Part shown: positions 33,757-46,400 of the stretch, in pieces
Layout of the letters: each line of letters begins with the position of its first letter
Numbering within the stretch: position 1 is the stretch's first letter
Source of the DNA: Ptychodera flava
Taxonomy: Eukaryota; Hemichordata; Enteropneusta; Ptychoderidae
Assembly: GCF_041260155.1 (NCBI RefSeq)
Contig: NC_091934.1
Span: 41,680,694-41,744,693 of the forward strand
DNA length: 64,000 nucleotides
Direction of reading: 5' to 3'
Notes under the pieces: model-generated
The model's database searches: none
Told to the model about the DNA's origin: nothing
What the model saw: only the letters and a program-made list of their open reading frames with translations
Made by a program: the position numbers and the translations under genes

Positions 33757-35577
33757 TTAGGGAGCGTTCAGTTATTATGGCCGGGGGTTGGCCGCAAAAT
33801 CAAGGGGGGGGGGGTTCACCTCAAATTTGAAAACTGCAAAGGGGGGGGGGTCATGTATTTTTCAAACAGCTCAGAGGGGGTCACTTAATTTTCATAAGTA
33901 TCCGTCCCGTCAAAAAGCAGTTTCAGTGTTCAGAAATATTCTTGGAGTTAAAAATGATTCGTTGCATGATTTCATTCTCTGAAGTTATTCACCTGTAAAT
34001 CTGAACAAAAGTATAATTATCTGTCACATGAACATCTTGACTTGACAACTCTGAGGCTTGTCTTATTGTAAATCAAGCTCACTGCACTGAGGGCAATGAA
34101 CAATTCCTATTACTTACATATTAGAGATATAGCAAGTTTTGTCAGGGAAATTATTTAACAGTTACCTGTACTGAGACTACTAGTACCATGAAAAGTTAAA
34201 TAATACTTTTAGGTGAAATTCCAATATCATAATTGTTGTCCACATCTGAACTTTTAAATACCCTATTTGAATCAAGTACATTTGTATCAATTATCAAACG
34301 CCTATATAAAAGCACAAATATACACCTATATAAAAGCACAAATTTATTTAGTTTAGCATTGTAAAAAAATTATTCTTAGTTTTCTCATAGACTCCAGTGT
34401 ATATTGAATCAACATTTCGGTGAAATTCCAAAATCCAATTTCTTGCACACATATCAACCTCTAACCATCCTAGGCTAACTAAGCACTTAAAATGAATTAT
34501 CAAATGTCTATAAATACACAGATTTTGATAGTTTTGTATTGGAAAAAAATTATTCATATTTTCCTCTTAGACTCCCATGTACAGTGAATCTACGTTTTGG
34601 TATAATTCTAAAATCCAATTTCTGGCAAACACATTCATTTGTTACCATCCTAATCTAATTAAGTACATTGATATCAATAATCGAGAGTACGTAAATACAT
34701 GGGTTTACCTATTTTTGTATTGGAAAAAAATTATTCATACTTTCCTCATAGACTCCCATGTATAGTGGATGAACATTTTCGGTGAAATTCCATAATCAGA
34801 TTTCTTGTACACATAATATGCACCTTTAACCATCATATTCTAATGACAAGTACAATTATGTCAATTAGTGAACGTCTGTATATGCACAAGTATACCAAGT
34901 TTTTCATGGAAAAAAAATTATTCACAATTTTATCATTGACTCCCATGTATAGTGGATGAACATTTTTGGTGAAATTCTAAGGTCAAACTTTTTGTCCACA
35001 TGCCAGTGGTAACAACCCTATTTCATTTAAGTACAATTATGTAAATTATCAAATATCTATAAATGCATAGATATAGTTTTGCATTGAGAAAGTATTACAT
35101 AGATTCCTCATACATGTATGAGAAAATATATGTATACCATGTATAATGAATCAACATTATCAACAGCTGATTTTTAATTAAATCCAAATATCAAAACATG
35201 TACACACAAGCTTGTGCAAAAATATTGCGATTCTTCAGTAATTTCTGTCCAACCCCTTTGAGGGGTAATTTCAAAATTATAGCAAGTCAGATTGGGAAAT
35301 CTGAACATTAACACCTTTTGAGTTTGTAAGGAAGATCATTTGAAAAAATCTAAGCTCTTTTTTGGGGGATTCTATCGCTCCATACCGCTGAGGTGTTTGT
35401 GTGTGCAGCTAATTTACTCAAGCAATGTGGGGGGGGGGGTCATGAAATTTTTGTCATCTTGAAAGGGGGGGGTTCATCAATTTTTGGTACAATGGGTAGG
35501 GGGTTCACTTATTTTGACTGATGCGCAGGAAGAATTTGCCGGCCCACCGCCGGCCATAATAACTGAACGCTCCCTTA
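33757..35577. mobile_element. PIF/Harbinger-like non-autonomous element with internal tandem repeats
   Basis: Body 33,760-35,574. Termini GGGAGCGTTCAGTTATTATG and its exact inverse CATAATAACTGAACGCTCCC. Target duplication TTA on both sides (33,757-59, 35,575-77), matching the 3-bp TWA site of PIF/Harbinger. Subterminal G-runs (33,807, 33,841, 35,430, 35,465). Interior 34,190-35,140 holds about five ~185-bp tandem units (ATTGGAAAAAAATTATTCAT, GACTCCCATGTATAGT). No transposase frame. Confidence 0.85.
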
Positions 35578-35947
35578 GTGTTCAAATATGTTTTGAAGTA
35601 CCTTAAGGGTGTTTCTCGCAGTCGTGTGGAAGTACATCCAGTGCAACATTGCCAGTAATTCTTGGTGAGAAGTTTGTAAACGTCTCACTCCTAGACATAT
35701 TTCCAAAACGGTATCAGTAGCGCCATCTTATTAACAAAATGACTCAAAACTGTTCTCAATATACTAAATAACGTCCTCCGCTGCACTTATGTTTTTGCTG
35801 TCAGTAACCTCTTCAAGTTCCTGCGCTGTTAGAAGGGAAAATCTTTTTGTTTTTATCGGAGGCTCGTCATGCTATAACCACCCGCCGTTGTTTCAGAGTT
35901 GCAGACGACACTAAAGGTATAGTCACGTGATGGGGCACTTTTTTCAA
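35578..35947. other. No feature recognised
   Basis: Unique-looking sequence before the duplicated flank. Confidence 0.4.
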
Positions 35948-38905
35948 AGTATTTAATAAACCCTCGGACCTTGCTTTTTCGAGCTAGTGAGGCAAGACTT
36001 ATCTATATTTTCTTATCACATGACGTATTCTAGCGAATCACGACAAAAAAACATGAAGCGTTATATAAATCTTGCGAAGCAATTAGAAACATAAGACTAC
36101 TATTTTAAACAAAACTTAAATGCGATCGCATGGAATGATTGCCCGTGTATCATGCAAATGACGTCACATTCTTACAACGTCGCTATGATTGAAGGAATTT
36201 GCGGGATAAGTTACTGCTCACCTGCTTATTGACGTTTTATATCCAATTCATGGTTAACGTATGACTTGCTATAGTAACGTGGAAGGGACGCGACAAACGG
36301 TCTTGTAATGTTTTTTCAGACATGGGGTTATCCTCGTAGAGGGCATTGGTGACCCTCACGTCCCCTTCACAATGTCATGAGAACAATGGCATCTTTTAAG
36401 AAACGTGCACCAGCAGGCTTAGCCGTCGCATGCCATTTCTAATATCGTCAACTAGCTAGAATAATTTTAAAAGTTCGATTTTATTTAAATTACTGTAGCA
36501 GTTTCAATGAGAATTTTCACTCACTTTTCAGTCACTACAAGATACATTTTTGAAGAAACTGCGGACATTCTGTGATAAATTCATAGAATATTTTCCAGAA
36601 CTTTGTGTTTTGCTGTTGCTATGCTCAACTATTTTCAATAACCACCTTAAGTAATTGTTATTACATCACGGACAATACATCTCTCCTACTCTTTGTCACA
36701 CTGCAGGTAAACGTCTACTCTGCGGGCGGGCATCGGTCAACCGAATGTGAGGTCAAGCGTATCTATCCAAAGGCGAGTCAAACAAAGCACTGTGATTCGT
36801 GAGCGTGACAGATTGGTTGCTTTCTATAGGCAATGCATGGGGACGTTGGGAGAATTTCTAGGCATTGTGTATCACATTAATTTTCCCCCGTGCGTTTATA
36901 GGTACGTAGATTACAGTCGAAATGACAGCATTCTCACTTATATCATGTTGTATTAAAGTAATGAAGAGTTTACTCTCACGAGAACTTCAATTCTGCAGTT
37001 TAGCTATCAAGACAGTTGCAGAATAAAAGTGAAAAACGAAAGAGAAGGGGGCTTAAATATGTATTAGGAACATTTGCTTGTCGATGAAGAAGAGTTTTTG
37101 CATTATTTCTTTTGTCCTTTTAATTATTAAAATGGGATGTGGCCCATGATTCTTTTTATAATCTTTTATACAGAACTATGAGTATCCTATCATCATGGTC
37201 GATTCGAACGAAACCTTAGTGATTTTCGATCATGAATGAAACCGTGCCGCAGCCACAATAATCTAAATTTAGACACTACGATGTATTTCATTTTGCTGAG
37301 CAGATTTTCTCCTCAAGCGCCCAAGCTCGTCCTGAAAAGTTCGCTTTTTCCAAACAACATATTACAATAGGGGTTTGTTCTCATGGAAGTGCCTATTTGA
37401 AGGCAAGGTTGTAAATATCTTTACAGGCAGCGGGGTCAAATATTTAGCCATTAACTTCAGTCTGGATAAGTCTACTCTTTGGCAATTTCACCGCAAAGTT
37501 AAATTCTTCAGTAAAATATGAATTTACCATCATAAAGTGCGCAAATTGCTGTCGTTTATTCAACACACTAATATACACATCTGCAAGACCTCTTTGTTTA
37601 CCCTCAACATTTAAATTCGAGAGCCTATACACCAGCACATTTACTGAGAGCCCTCAGCACAGTTGAAACGCTGGTACTTTTCTGGTCGTGGACGTAAAAA
37701 TCAGGATATTATTTCAGGTGGGTAAATTCAGTATGGCACCAGTGACAAAAGAGAAGGGATTTCCTTCTTCGTGCACATTATAGTTTTACTCGTCGCGGAA
37801 AATGAGATATTAATATTGATGTGTGAAAATTACGTGCACAAACGAAAGTTGGAATCCATCCAGGTAGCTTCGTTTTGAATATGGTTGCTATGTCTCAAAG
37901 AGGATAGTCAACAAACTCTTTTGTATACGTAGGTATAGACTAGTTAGAAACGCATGTGACGTTGACGTCTTGGGGAGAATTTGTGAGGTTACAAAAGACG
38001 AAATAATAAAGACGCTATTTCTAAACAAATGTGGACACCGATCGTCGATAACAGCGAGATCATTAGATAAGTCGTCAGTTATACTCAGGTTATTGAATGA
38101 GTATCTGATATCTGCCGATTTGAATAAGAACAACAATCAGCCCGTGTAAGCTTTCTTGGTGCCTCGCTCGGCGATGACAGGTTGAAAAGGTGCATTTGGC
38201 AATTTGGCTAGAATTATTATTCACTCAAAGTAAGAAAAAAAGAGAGATGGCATATTCTTTTCACCCAATGCCCACCGGTAACTTCCCTTTTAGGTGTGTT
38301 TGTTTTTCAAGATATGGTAAACAAGTTTGTTAGTGGTTCAAGACATCGTTCAAATGCCATCTTCTTCATAATGTTGGATCAAAAATGTATGCACATCGAT
38401 ATCATTAGATTGCAAGTTATTCGGGCAACTCTATTCTTGCATATTACTGGTATAAAATTGAAATGATATATTTTCATACTACTGATATTTTGTTGTACCT
38501 CAACTTTCCAGAATGATTGTGGTCTGCACTGTGCCTTTGAACGTGATTAAATCGATTTACATAGCATACGCATATTTTCGGATTTTTTTGAGTTGCGATT
38601 ACTGTTCCCTGTATACCCATCCGGCAAGTCCTTTTCGAATGGATATGATTATTGGACAAATTGATGTTATCTTACTGTGTCCGGGTGACAAATCTCTCTT
38701 AGAAAACTGGCTTGAGGGAGTACCACCTTTGGCAGACCTGGCACGAGGGATATCAACAATAAACAAACCAGATTTTATGATAACGAAGCTGAATTATTCA
38801 TGTAAATCTTTTATTTTATTTATCACTCTAAATAAATCCAGCCATAAATGGATCTGCAATAAATGAATAAAATGACATAGATAAAATAAAATACGTGATG
38901 CAAAT
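35948..38905. repeat. Segmental duplication, 5' flank copy 2
   Basis: Collinear counterpart of 3,548-6,850. By eye the two are clearly homologous but with many substitutions and small indels, so the duplication is not recent. No conserved reading frame seen. Confidence 0.85.
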
Positions 38906-39014
38906 GAATTAAGCGCAACCGACACTAAATTATGATACAGCAAAAAGCAAACAAACAAACAAGAACCCAGTTGTCAGTATGTTGTAAGCTCTTTCTAATT
39001 TTCTTTTCTTTAAA

Positions 39015-39735
39015 GGTGGAGCTGCATGTTGCCAACACAATTTTTTTCAAAGCAATAGTTCTCATCAAAGATGACAAGGAAACCCCCTCGCACTATGTAG
39101 TTTCAAAAAGCAGAGACTCTAAAGTTTAGTATGGTAGCATTAGTTTACTCAAAGGATGAAGTGGGTGTATATTTGGGTTAAAAACCTCAATTTTGTACTT
39201 ATGATAACAATTAATATAAGTCAAAACTTCAGGCTATTTTCTGAAATGTAATATTTCACTTGAAAGAAGAGTATATGTAGAAAACGACTTTTATTTTGCA
39301 TTATCTATCCTCACTCTGAAATGGCAAGGATTGAAACATTGACACTCAAAAAAGTCATTAAAATCATTATTAGCAAAATTAAAATACCTCTAATTCCAAA
39401 TGTAAGAACTTTACTGCCAAACAAAATAGTCTTTTTTTTATGGAGCATTTAAAGAACATAATGTGAAATTTCAGAAAATTTGACCAAGCCAAAGAAGAGT
39501 TAAATTCTTTGAAAATTTTGAAATTTGGAGAAAAAGAAGACAGGAAATCCGTTGGTTTGCATATATTTGCATAAATTAACACTTCTGTATCACGCAACTT
39601 ACAACTACTTGACACGCTAAAAGGTGAACCCAACTAATATTTTAATCTTGGTTGACAATTAATTAAAATTGAATGAATATTTGCGAAAAGTGATTTTTGA
39701 GCAAATACGCTGTGTTGGGTGAAACGCCCCTTAAG
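39015..39735. repeat. Dispersed repeat shared with copy A intron 14
   Basis: Starts GGTGGAGCTGCATGTTG and ends near CGCTGTGTTGGGTGAAACG. Matches 28,309-29,020 in the same orientation. Ends are weakly inverted; probably a non-autonomous DNA element. Confidence 0.65.
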
Positions 39736-40294
39736 AATCCATTTCACTTTTCATTGAGATACAATAACATTTTGTTCAACAGACATCTCAATTTCGATAA
39801 AATGGCCAAGGTAACCACCGTTCAAACATATATAATTTCTACATAAGCATGCATTCGGCAACGTTCATTTTACAGAAAATCTACAACAAATATGAAGACA
39901 ATTGAAGAAATATTTAACACGTTTTGTCATTTGAAAATAAATAATCAGTCATAGTTTGCCATAAACAGTGTCCTTTCCTGGTTTTTCACAGCCACAGCGC
40001 GCGCACATACACATATACATGACTTTCAAATTCAGCAAACTCTTGACAGGATTCGAACCCAGCGGTCAAAATTGCTCGGCTACGTAAGTGAGTGATGCTT
40101 GTAAAAAAATAGAGTTTCAAAAACCTTTACACTTTTAATGCATATAATCTGCAATGTAAGCACTCTGTTTTGAAATTAACGTATTTTACCATATATTTAC
40201 TAAGTCGTCACAATTACTGTAATTACTTTATTTCATTTCGTTTCCAAATCTTTATTAAGTACATGTACATTTTGTTTTTTCTTTCCCTTTTTAG
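39736..40294. other. Immediate 5' region of copy B exon 2
   Basis: I searched for a DED or SAM exon here and in 35,600-40,290 and found none. A pyrimidine-rich tract and TTTTTAG precede the exon at 40,295, so an upstream, perhaps noncoding, exon is implied. Confidence 0.5.
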
Positions 40295-40400
40295 GACATC
40301 CCCTCTGACAAGAGGAACATATACAATGGATACTCATTCAATGACTCCTCGTACTACCAGTGGTGAGAAACTGAAAGAATTCGTGAGCAAAGAACCAAAG
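40295..40400 (+). CDS. Copy B exon 2: lead and start codon
   Basis: Acceptor TTTTTAG, donor AAG|GTATTA. From ATG at 40,326-40,328: [20 protein letters not shown] then SKEPK. Aligns with copy A exon 2, but the region before the shared part has a different length modulo three, so it could not follow a copy-A-type exon 1 in frame. This supports initiation inside the exon; ATG at 40,341 is an alternative start. Confidence 0.75.
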
Positions 40401-43400
40401 GTATTAAAAAAGCCATAAAAGTAGATTTTTGCGAAGTTTGAAATAAAGGACAAACCTATTTCCTACACATCACCTTAGTTTAAAAAAATCAATCAACAGG
40501 GACGTTTGTTTGGCTTGTCCTCCCGCCCCCGTGCTTGTCCTGTGACAGTTACCTTTTAAGGGAAGAATACAAGAAGACAACCTGATGAACTTAATTAATT
40601 AGAATAATGTTGACCCCTATGCTTATGTTTAAAATATTCATTCATTCAATACATTCTTTCACAAACTGAGCGATTAATTAAAGATAACAAATGACCAAAA
40701 ACTAAGATATAGTATTTTCTTTCCACTGATAGAGAGAAAAAAACTCATGAACTTTTACGTTCAGTGGAGTACTTATTTAGGAACAGGTGTGCTCAATTAA
40801 TGCGGTGTATAGTCTGGCTGCTTGATATTACAACAATAGGGACCGTAAAAACATAGGTAAAGGCTAACAGCTATAAACATGAAAATGTTGATTACTCTCC
40901 AAGTGATCAAATGAAATTTAGGAAAATACAGACTTCCCGAAAAATGACGCAGAAGTATGACGCGCATGCAAAGAATGGAAAACGACAATTTTACCTGCAA
41001 TAATGGACAATAGCTTAACAACTGTCGTTACATTCTGTAGAATGTAGTAATGTTTGGTTAGCTAGTTAGCATTTTATTATAGTGACATGGTTTCACATAC
41101 CTAAATAAATACGTACACTTGATTAAACTTTGGTAAGCTTGCCATTTGATGGTATACCAGTGACTGCGTTACTGTATAATCTATAAAAGACAAAATGAAA
41201 TTCGTCTTCAACAGTATTTTCCTGACAAAGAGTATATATTTTCTTTCTTCAACCTGTAAGCAAGAGTATCGACCAGTTTCAATTCTCAACTTTAATGCGT
41301 TAACATACATCCACGCTAAAGAAAGAATATTTGATGTATAATTGATATATAAATTGATTTAACACCACAAGTTCAGCGAGCTGATAAGTATATTTGATCA
41401 GTACAGCCAGAATCTAGTCATATCGGTGGACAATGAGCTTTATGTCCAGAATTGGTGTGTTTGATATGCAAATCCTGCAGCCACTATTGACCAGTCTAAA
41501 TACAGTTACACGTCTCAACAAGTGTAAATCCAGATTTTATTCAAAACAGTTCAAAGGGAAGATGCAAAAGGGAATTCCATAGTTCAGATAATGATGTTGA
41601 TGAAGGGTCACACAGAATAACTTCATTCATTGTGCTATGGTCATTCATACCGCATTTCGTTCATACAAATACAAGAAGAGCGGTGTTCTATAATGGCGAA
41701 TGAACTTTACCTGACATTGTCATTTAGCGTCGTGTCCTTGACGAATATTTTTGCCAACGCTCACGTTGATTTTTCTGACAGGTATTTCAAGACCCAATTC
41801 ACGGAACCGTTGAGCTTGACCCTGTGTACATGGTAATTATCGACAAGCCAGAGTTCCAACGTTTGAGGGAGATAAAACAGCTAGGAACAGTCAGCTTTGT
41901 ATATCCAGGTGCTGTCCATACACGATTTGAGCACAGTATAGGGTAATACATTGCTTTATAGTATTGTCATTGTTGCGTCTTTAATACCAAAGTGTAAAGC
42001 TTAATACCTTTTGCCATTAGCTCATAGTTATTGTCTTCCTGTATTATTTCATTCCATAGCACATGCTACTTGGCCTTGAGGATGGTCAGGCATTTAAAAG
42101 AAAAATATCAACAAAGTCTGGGAATAACAAATGAAGAGGAGTTATGCATTGGATTAGCGGCGCTGTGTCATGATTTGGGCAAGTGGCTATCTATGAAACC
42201 TTTTTATTCTGGTTTGAGAGTTCAGTACTTTTGAAAATTCTTTAATGACTTTTGAAATTACATAATGTTTTAAACTTAGTCATCATACTGGTAAATTTTT
42301 ATACAGATACATCTATCTCTTCAGGTCATGGTCCATTTTCCCATCTATTTGATGATCAGTTTCTTCCACGATACAAACCTCTCGGATACGAAGATTGGTC
42401 TGTAAGTAGGAAGTTCTTATCAATTTTGTCCAATAAGTGTGGCCAAAATACTAGGCTCCTCATGATTTTGGACGCCCTTTTAAATTGACGATAACCAATG
42501 ATAGACAAGCTCATATTTACCACAACCGAGTTTCCAAACCTTCGTTTTCTGCATAAATGCCAGGCAATGAAATGATGCAGAACACTGTTTAGCAATTAAC
42601 CATCGCCATGCTAAAAGCGACTAAGTAAAGCAATTCTTTTTCCATTTTCACGGACACTCTAAATCCATATTAGATTATGATAGGTTAAAATGTTTTATGC
42701 ATCGTAAAGTAAACGTAGTTTTTACCTGTAATTTACGTCCTGGGTATTTTGGTTCATTAGCTGAATATGGTGGACAATTCTATCGGAAATACCTTCCAAA
42801 GTTCTAAAACGAATAAAGAAACAACTGTTTACTGCTTTCTGTCAACATTTTTCAGTTCAGAATTCTATAGCCTATAAAGAAGGTCGACCAAACTATAATA
42901 AACTTTCTATTTTGGAAAACTTTATTTATTGTAGTCTTGTAACGTGCAATTCTTTCAATTCAGCATGAACTGGGATCCATCAAAATATTTGATGAAATGG
43001 TTGATAAGTACAATCTCAGAGGCGTGTTTAGGACTTATGGCTACGAGATGAATGGCCATGACTTTCATTTGATAAAAGAAATGATATATGGTCCACTTGT
43101 CCGAAGTGACGACATTGAGGAAAGAGAATACAAACGGGTAAGCTGGTTGGTCAGCAACCTACACTCCCCATTCATGGGCTCTCTCGCATACCAAAAAGAG
43201 CACCTGGTGTCAACATTTGGAATTGTATAACGGGATTGGAGCATAGACCCTTTCTATGGTGTCTATGATTGGAGCAAGCGTAATGTTAACAAATATCGTA
43301 CTTTACTCGGATTTGTGCTCAAAAGTACAGTACTGATCAAGTCAAAATTTGGTATACAACCGCACCTTAATCTCTAACATTTGTGAAGGTAGTTATTTTA

Positions 43401-46400
43401 CCAGAGGGAACAAAAGTTTCGCTTGCAGACTTTTTTATAGCTTGACATTGCAGAAATTCAAATGTATTCACAATTTAGTGCTACAAAGTTACTCGCGTAA
43501 GCCCAGTTCATTTAGTATACCGACATTGCTGTTTACAGCGTGTCACCCCTATTTGTGAACAATCAACCCTATTTGTAACAAAACTTAATTTTCAAAAAAA
43601 CTTTGCCGTATTTGTTGAAATATTAATAAAATATGCATATTTGTATGTTTGGGGGCAATTTTCTTTTTTTTTCTTTGTCAAAACTCATTTTTCCGAAACT
43701 GCTTTTGTTACAAATAGGGGTGACATGTCAACCCTATTTGTAACAATTAACCCTATTTGTAACAAAACCTAATTTTAAAAAAACCTTGGCCGTATTTGAT
43801 GAAATCTTGATGAAATATACATATTTATATCGTTTGGGCAATTTTCCTTTTTTTCCTGGTCGAAACTCATTTTTTTCCGAAAATGCTCGTTAGATTAAAT
43901 TTCGTTGTGCAGGTTCCTAGGGATAAGAGGCCTACTCGTAAGATATAATTAAGTCGTGCAGATACATGCCAAAAGTTTGTTTCGGGGCAATTTTCACCAA
44001 TTTCGGTCAAAAATGTTAAAAATCTTGTTTTCTGACCGAAATCATACTAAACCTATATGGGGTTAACTTTTGTTACAAATTGGGTTGATTGTTACAAATA
44101 GGGTTGACACGTCATCCTATTTGTAACAATCAACCCTATTTGTAACAAAATTTAACCAACTTGTAACAAAACCTAATTTTTAAAAAAAACTTGGCCGCAT
44201 TAGATGAAATCTTGATGAAATATACATACTAGTATGTTTTGGGGCAATTTTCCTTTTTTTCCTTGTCGAAACTCATTTTTTCCAAAAATGCTCGTTAGAT
44301 TAAATTTCGTTGTGCAGGTTGCTAGGGATAAGAGGCCTACTCGTAAGATATGATCAAGTCGTGCAGATACATGCAAAAAGTTTGTTTCAGGCAATTTTCA
44401 CCAATTTCGGTCAAAAATGTTAAAAATCTTGTTTTCTGACCGAAATCTTACTAAACCTATATTGGGTTAACTTTTGTTACAAATTGGGTTGATTGTTACA
44501 AATAGGGGTGACGTGTCACCCTATTTGTAACAATCAACCCTATTTGTAACAAAATTAACCAATTTGTAACAAAACCTAATTTTCAAAAAACATTGGCCGT
44601 ATTTGATGAAATCTTGATGAAATATACATATTGGTATGTTTGGGGGCAATTTTTATTTTTCCTTGTCGAAACTCATTTTTTTCCGAAAGTGCTCGTTAGA
44701 TTACAGGTTATCGTTCGCACGGTTAAAGCGATGTATTCGTTGCTTCGCTTCGATAAAGTTTGTATGTGCGATTGTGGCGATGGGGCTCTATGATCAAGGT
44801 TGCTAAGTCTGACTCGGTAAAGAAGCAACAACAATCGTGTATTTGCAATGAACTCGCTAGGTTTATTGCTGCACTGACGGTGCGAGGGAAAGAACTGAAC
44901 AAGACTAGAAAATGTCGCAAACTAAACATGCTTGCAACGAACGTGATAGACGGGACGGGACATGATTGGCGGGAGATTCTAGTCCAGTGATTGGTAGAAA
45001 GTCTTTGAAGAGTCTGATGGCTGAATGTATCGCATCCAGGATCCGCATGATCATATTACTACAAAGAGTTCAAATAAACTGTTATTTGTCTTCGACATAC
45101 TCCCCAACGATGAAAAAGTAAAGGAAAGATTTACATTTGATTAAAATTAAACGAATGAAAATGTTAAACTCTGATTAGATTACGTTCGGTATGAAAGAGT
45201 TAGATGAGATTCGAAAGTCTGTGAGTTCCGACATGAGTGCATCTCTGGATGATTTCCTGATGTTTGCCTTCTCGTTGTTGGCAATACATCGTATTTCGTC
45301 TGATGGTGTGATTCTCGATGATCAGGGCTCGAAATTAACTTTTTCCTGGTAGTACCATCGGCTACCATTTTCTGAAGTTGGTAGCCCAGCGACAAGGTCT
45401 GGTAGCCCTGCATGAATGAAGAGGTTTTTTTGTAAAGGATATTTTTATTTATATCTAGACAATGAAAAATTTATGTTGCATGATTCTATCCCGGAAGTGA
45501 ATTTTCTAGTCATTTGACATCATTACCTGCAGATCATAGCCCTAGGAGAACGGTATAGCATGTTTAGTGGACAACGGTGACGCCTCAAAGTTTGACGACC
45601 TATTCATACATACCGTGACGCAGACTCGGCTTATATGCAAAGTTTGATGTTCGCCATGACAACGACTTTTCACTCAGCACGTGTAAACATAACATGGCTA
45701 AAATAGATTGGTTATGAATTTCAGGATGACAACTCGGTAGTCATGTTCCAAATACTTTCGTGGCTATTTTGTATATATTTCTCCACGATAGTACACGATC
45801 ATGGGATGATCTCGTACACTTCGGAAAGCATAATTTGTGGATGGCCCGACAGCTTTTTCTTTGCAGTTTGAATAATTTTGTGTTTAATTGTGATTGTTCC
45901 ATTGTGATTAAATAACTATGAAAATGAATTTTCATTGGCCATCATTTCCCGAGCCTGTCATCCTGGTACATCAGTTCAGATAATGATATTTATTGAAAGT
46001 TTGTCGCAAAAAAACTTGACTGCACTGTCGCCTCTTAATTGCATAATAAAGTTATAGTATGGCCTTTTTATGTCTAGCTGGGTTGACTGTATGAGCGTCG
46101 GTCATCTCACAGCGATCAACATGTCGCCCACTAAGTAATGTCATGTCCCGGGCTTTGGTAGTCCGTGTGGGCTACCATTTCATGGGTTTTGGTAGCCCAA
46201 GGGAAAAGTTGGTAGTCTGTGGATGTGGGACTACCGCTAATTTCGAGCCCTGATGATGGTGTGTCGTCCTCTTGCTTCAGTCGAGATATCAATCGTAATA
46301 CATACGTAGTAATGAAATTGAATGAGAAATGTTCTGTGTAGGCCTATATGGCATCCCAACGTCGACTGGAGGGTTGGTCTCCGTACTTGGTGAGTCAGCG

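Noticed and set aside
35600-40290. A DED or SAM exon for copy B
   Set aside because: I looked for DLF..L and DNL.LLK-type words and for SAM-like sequence and found none; absence is not proof if the exon lies outside this stretch.
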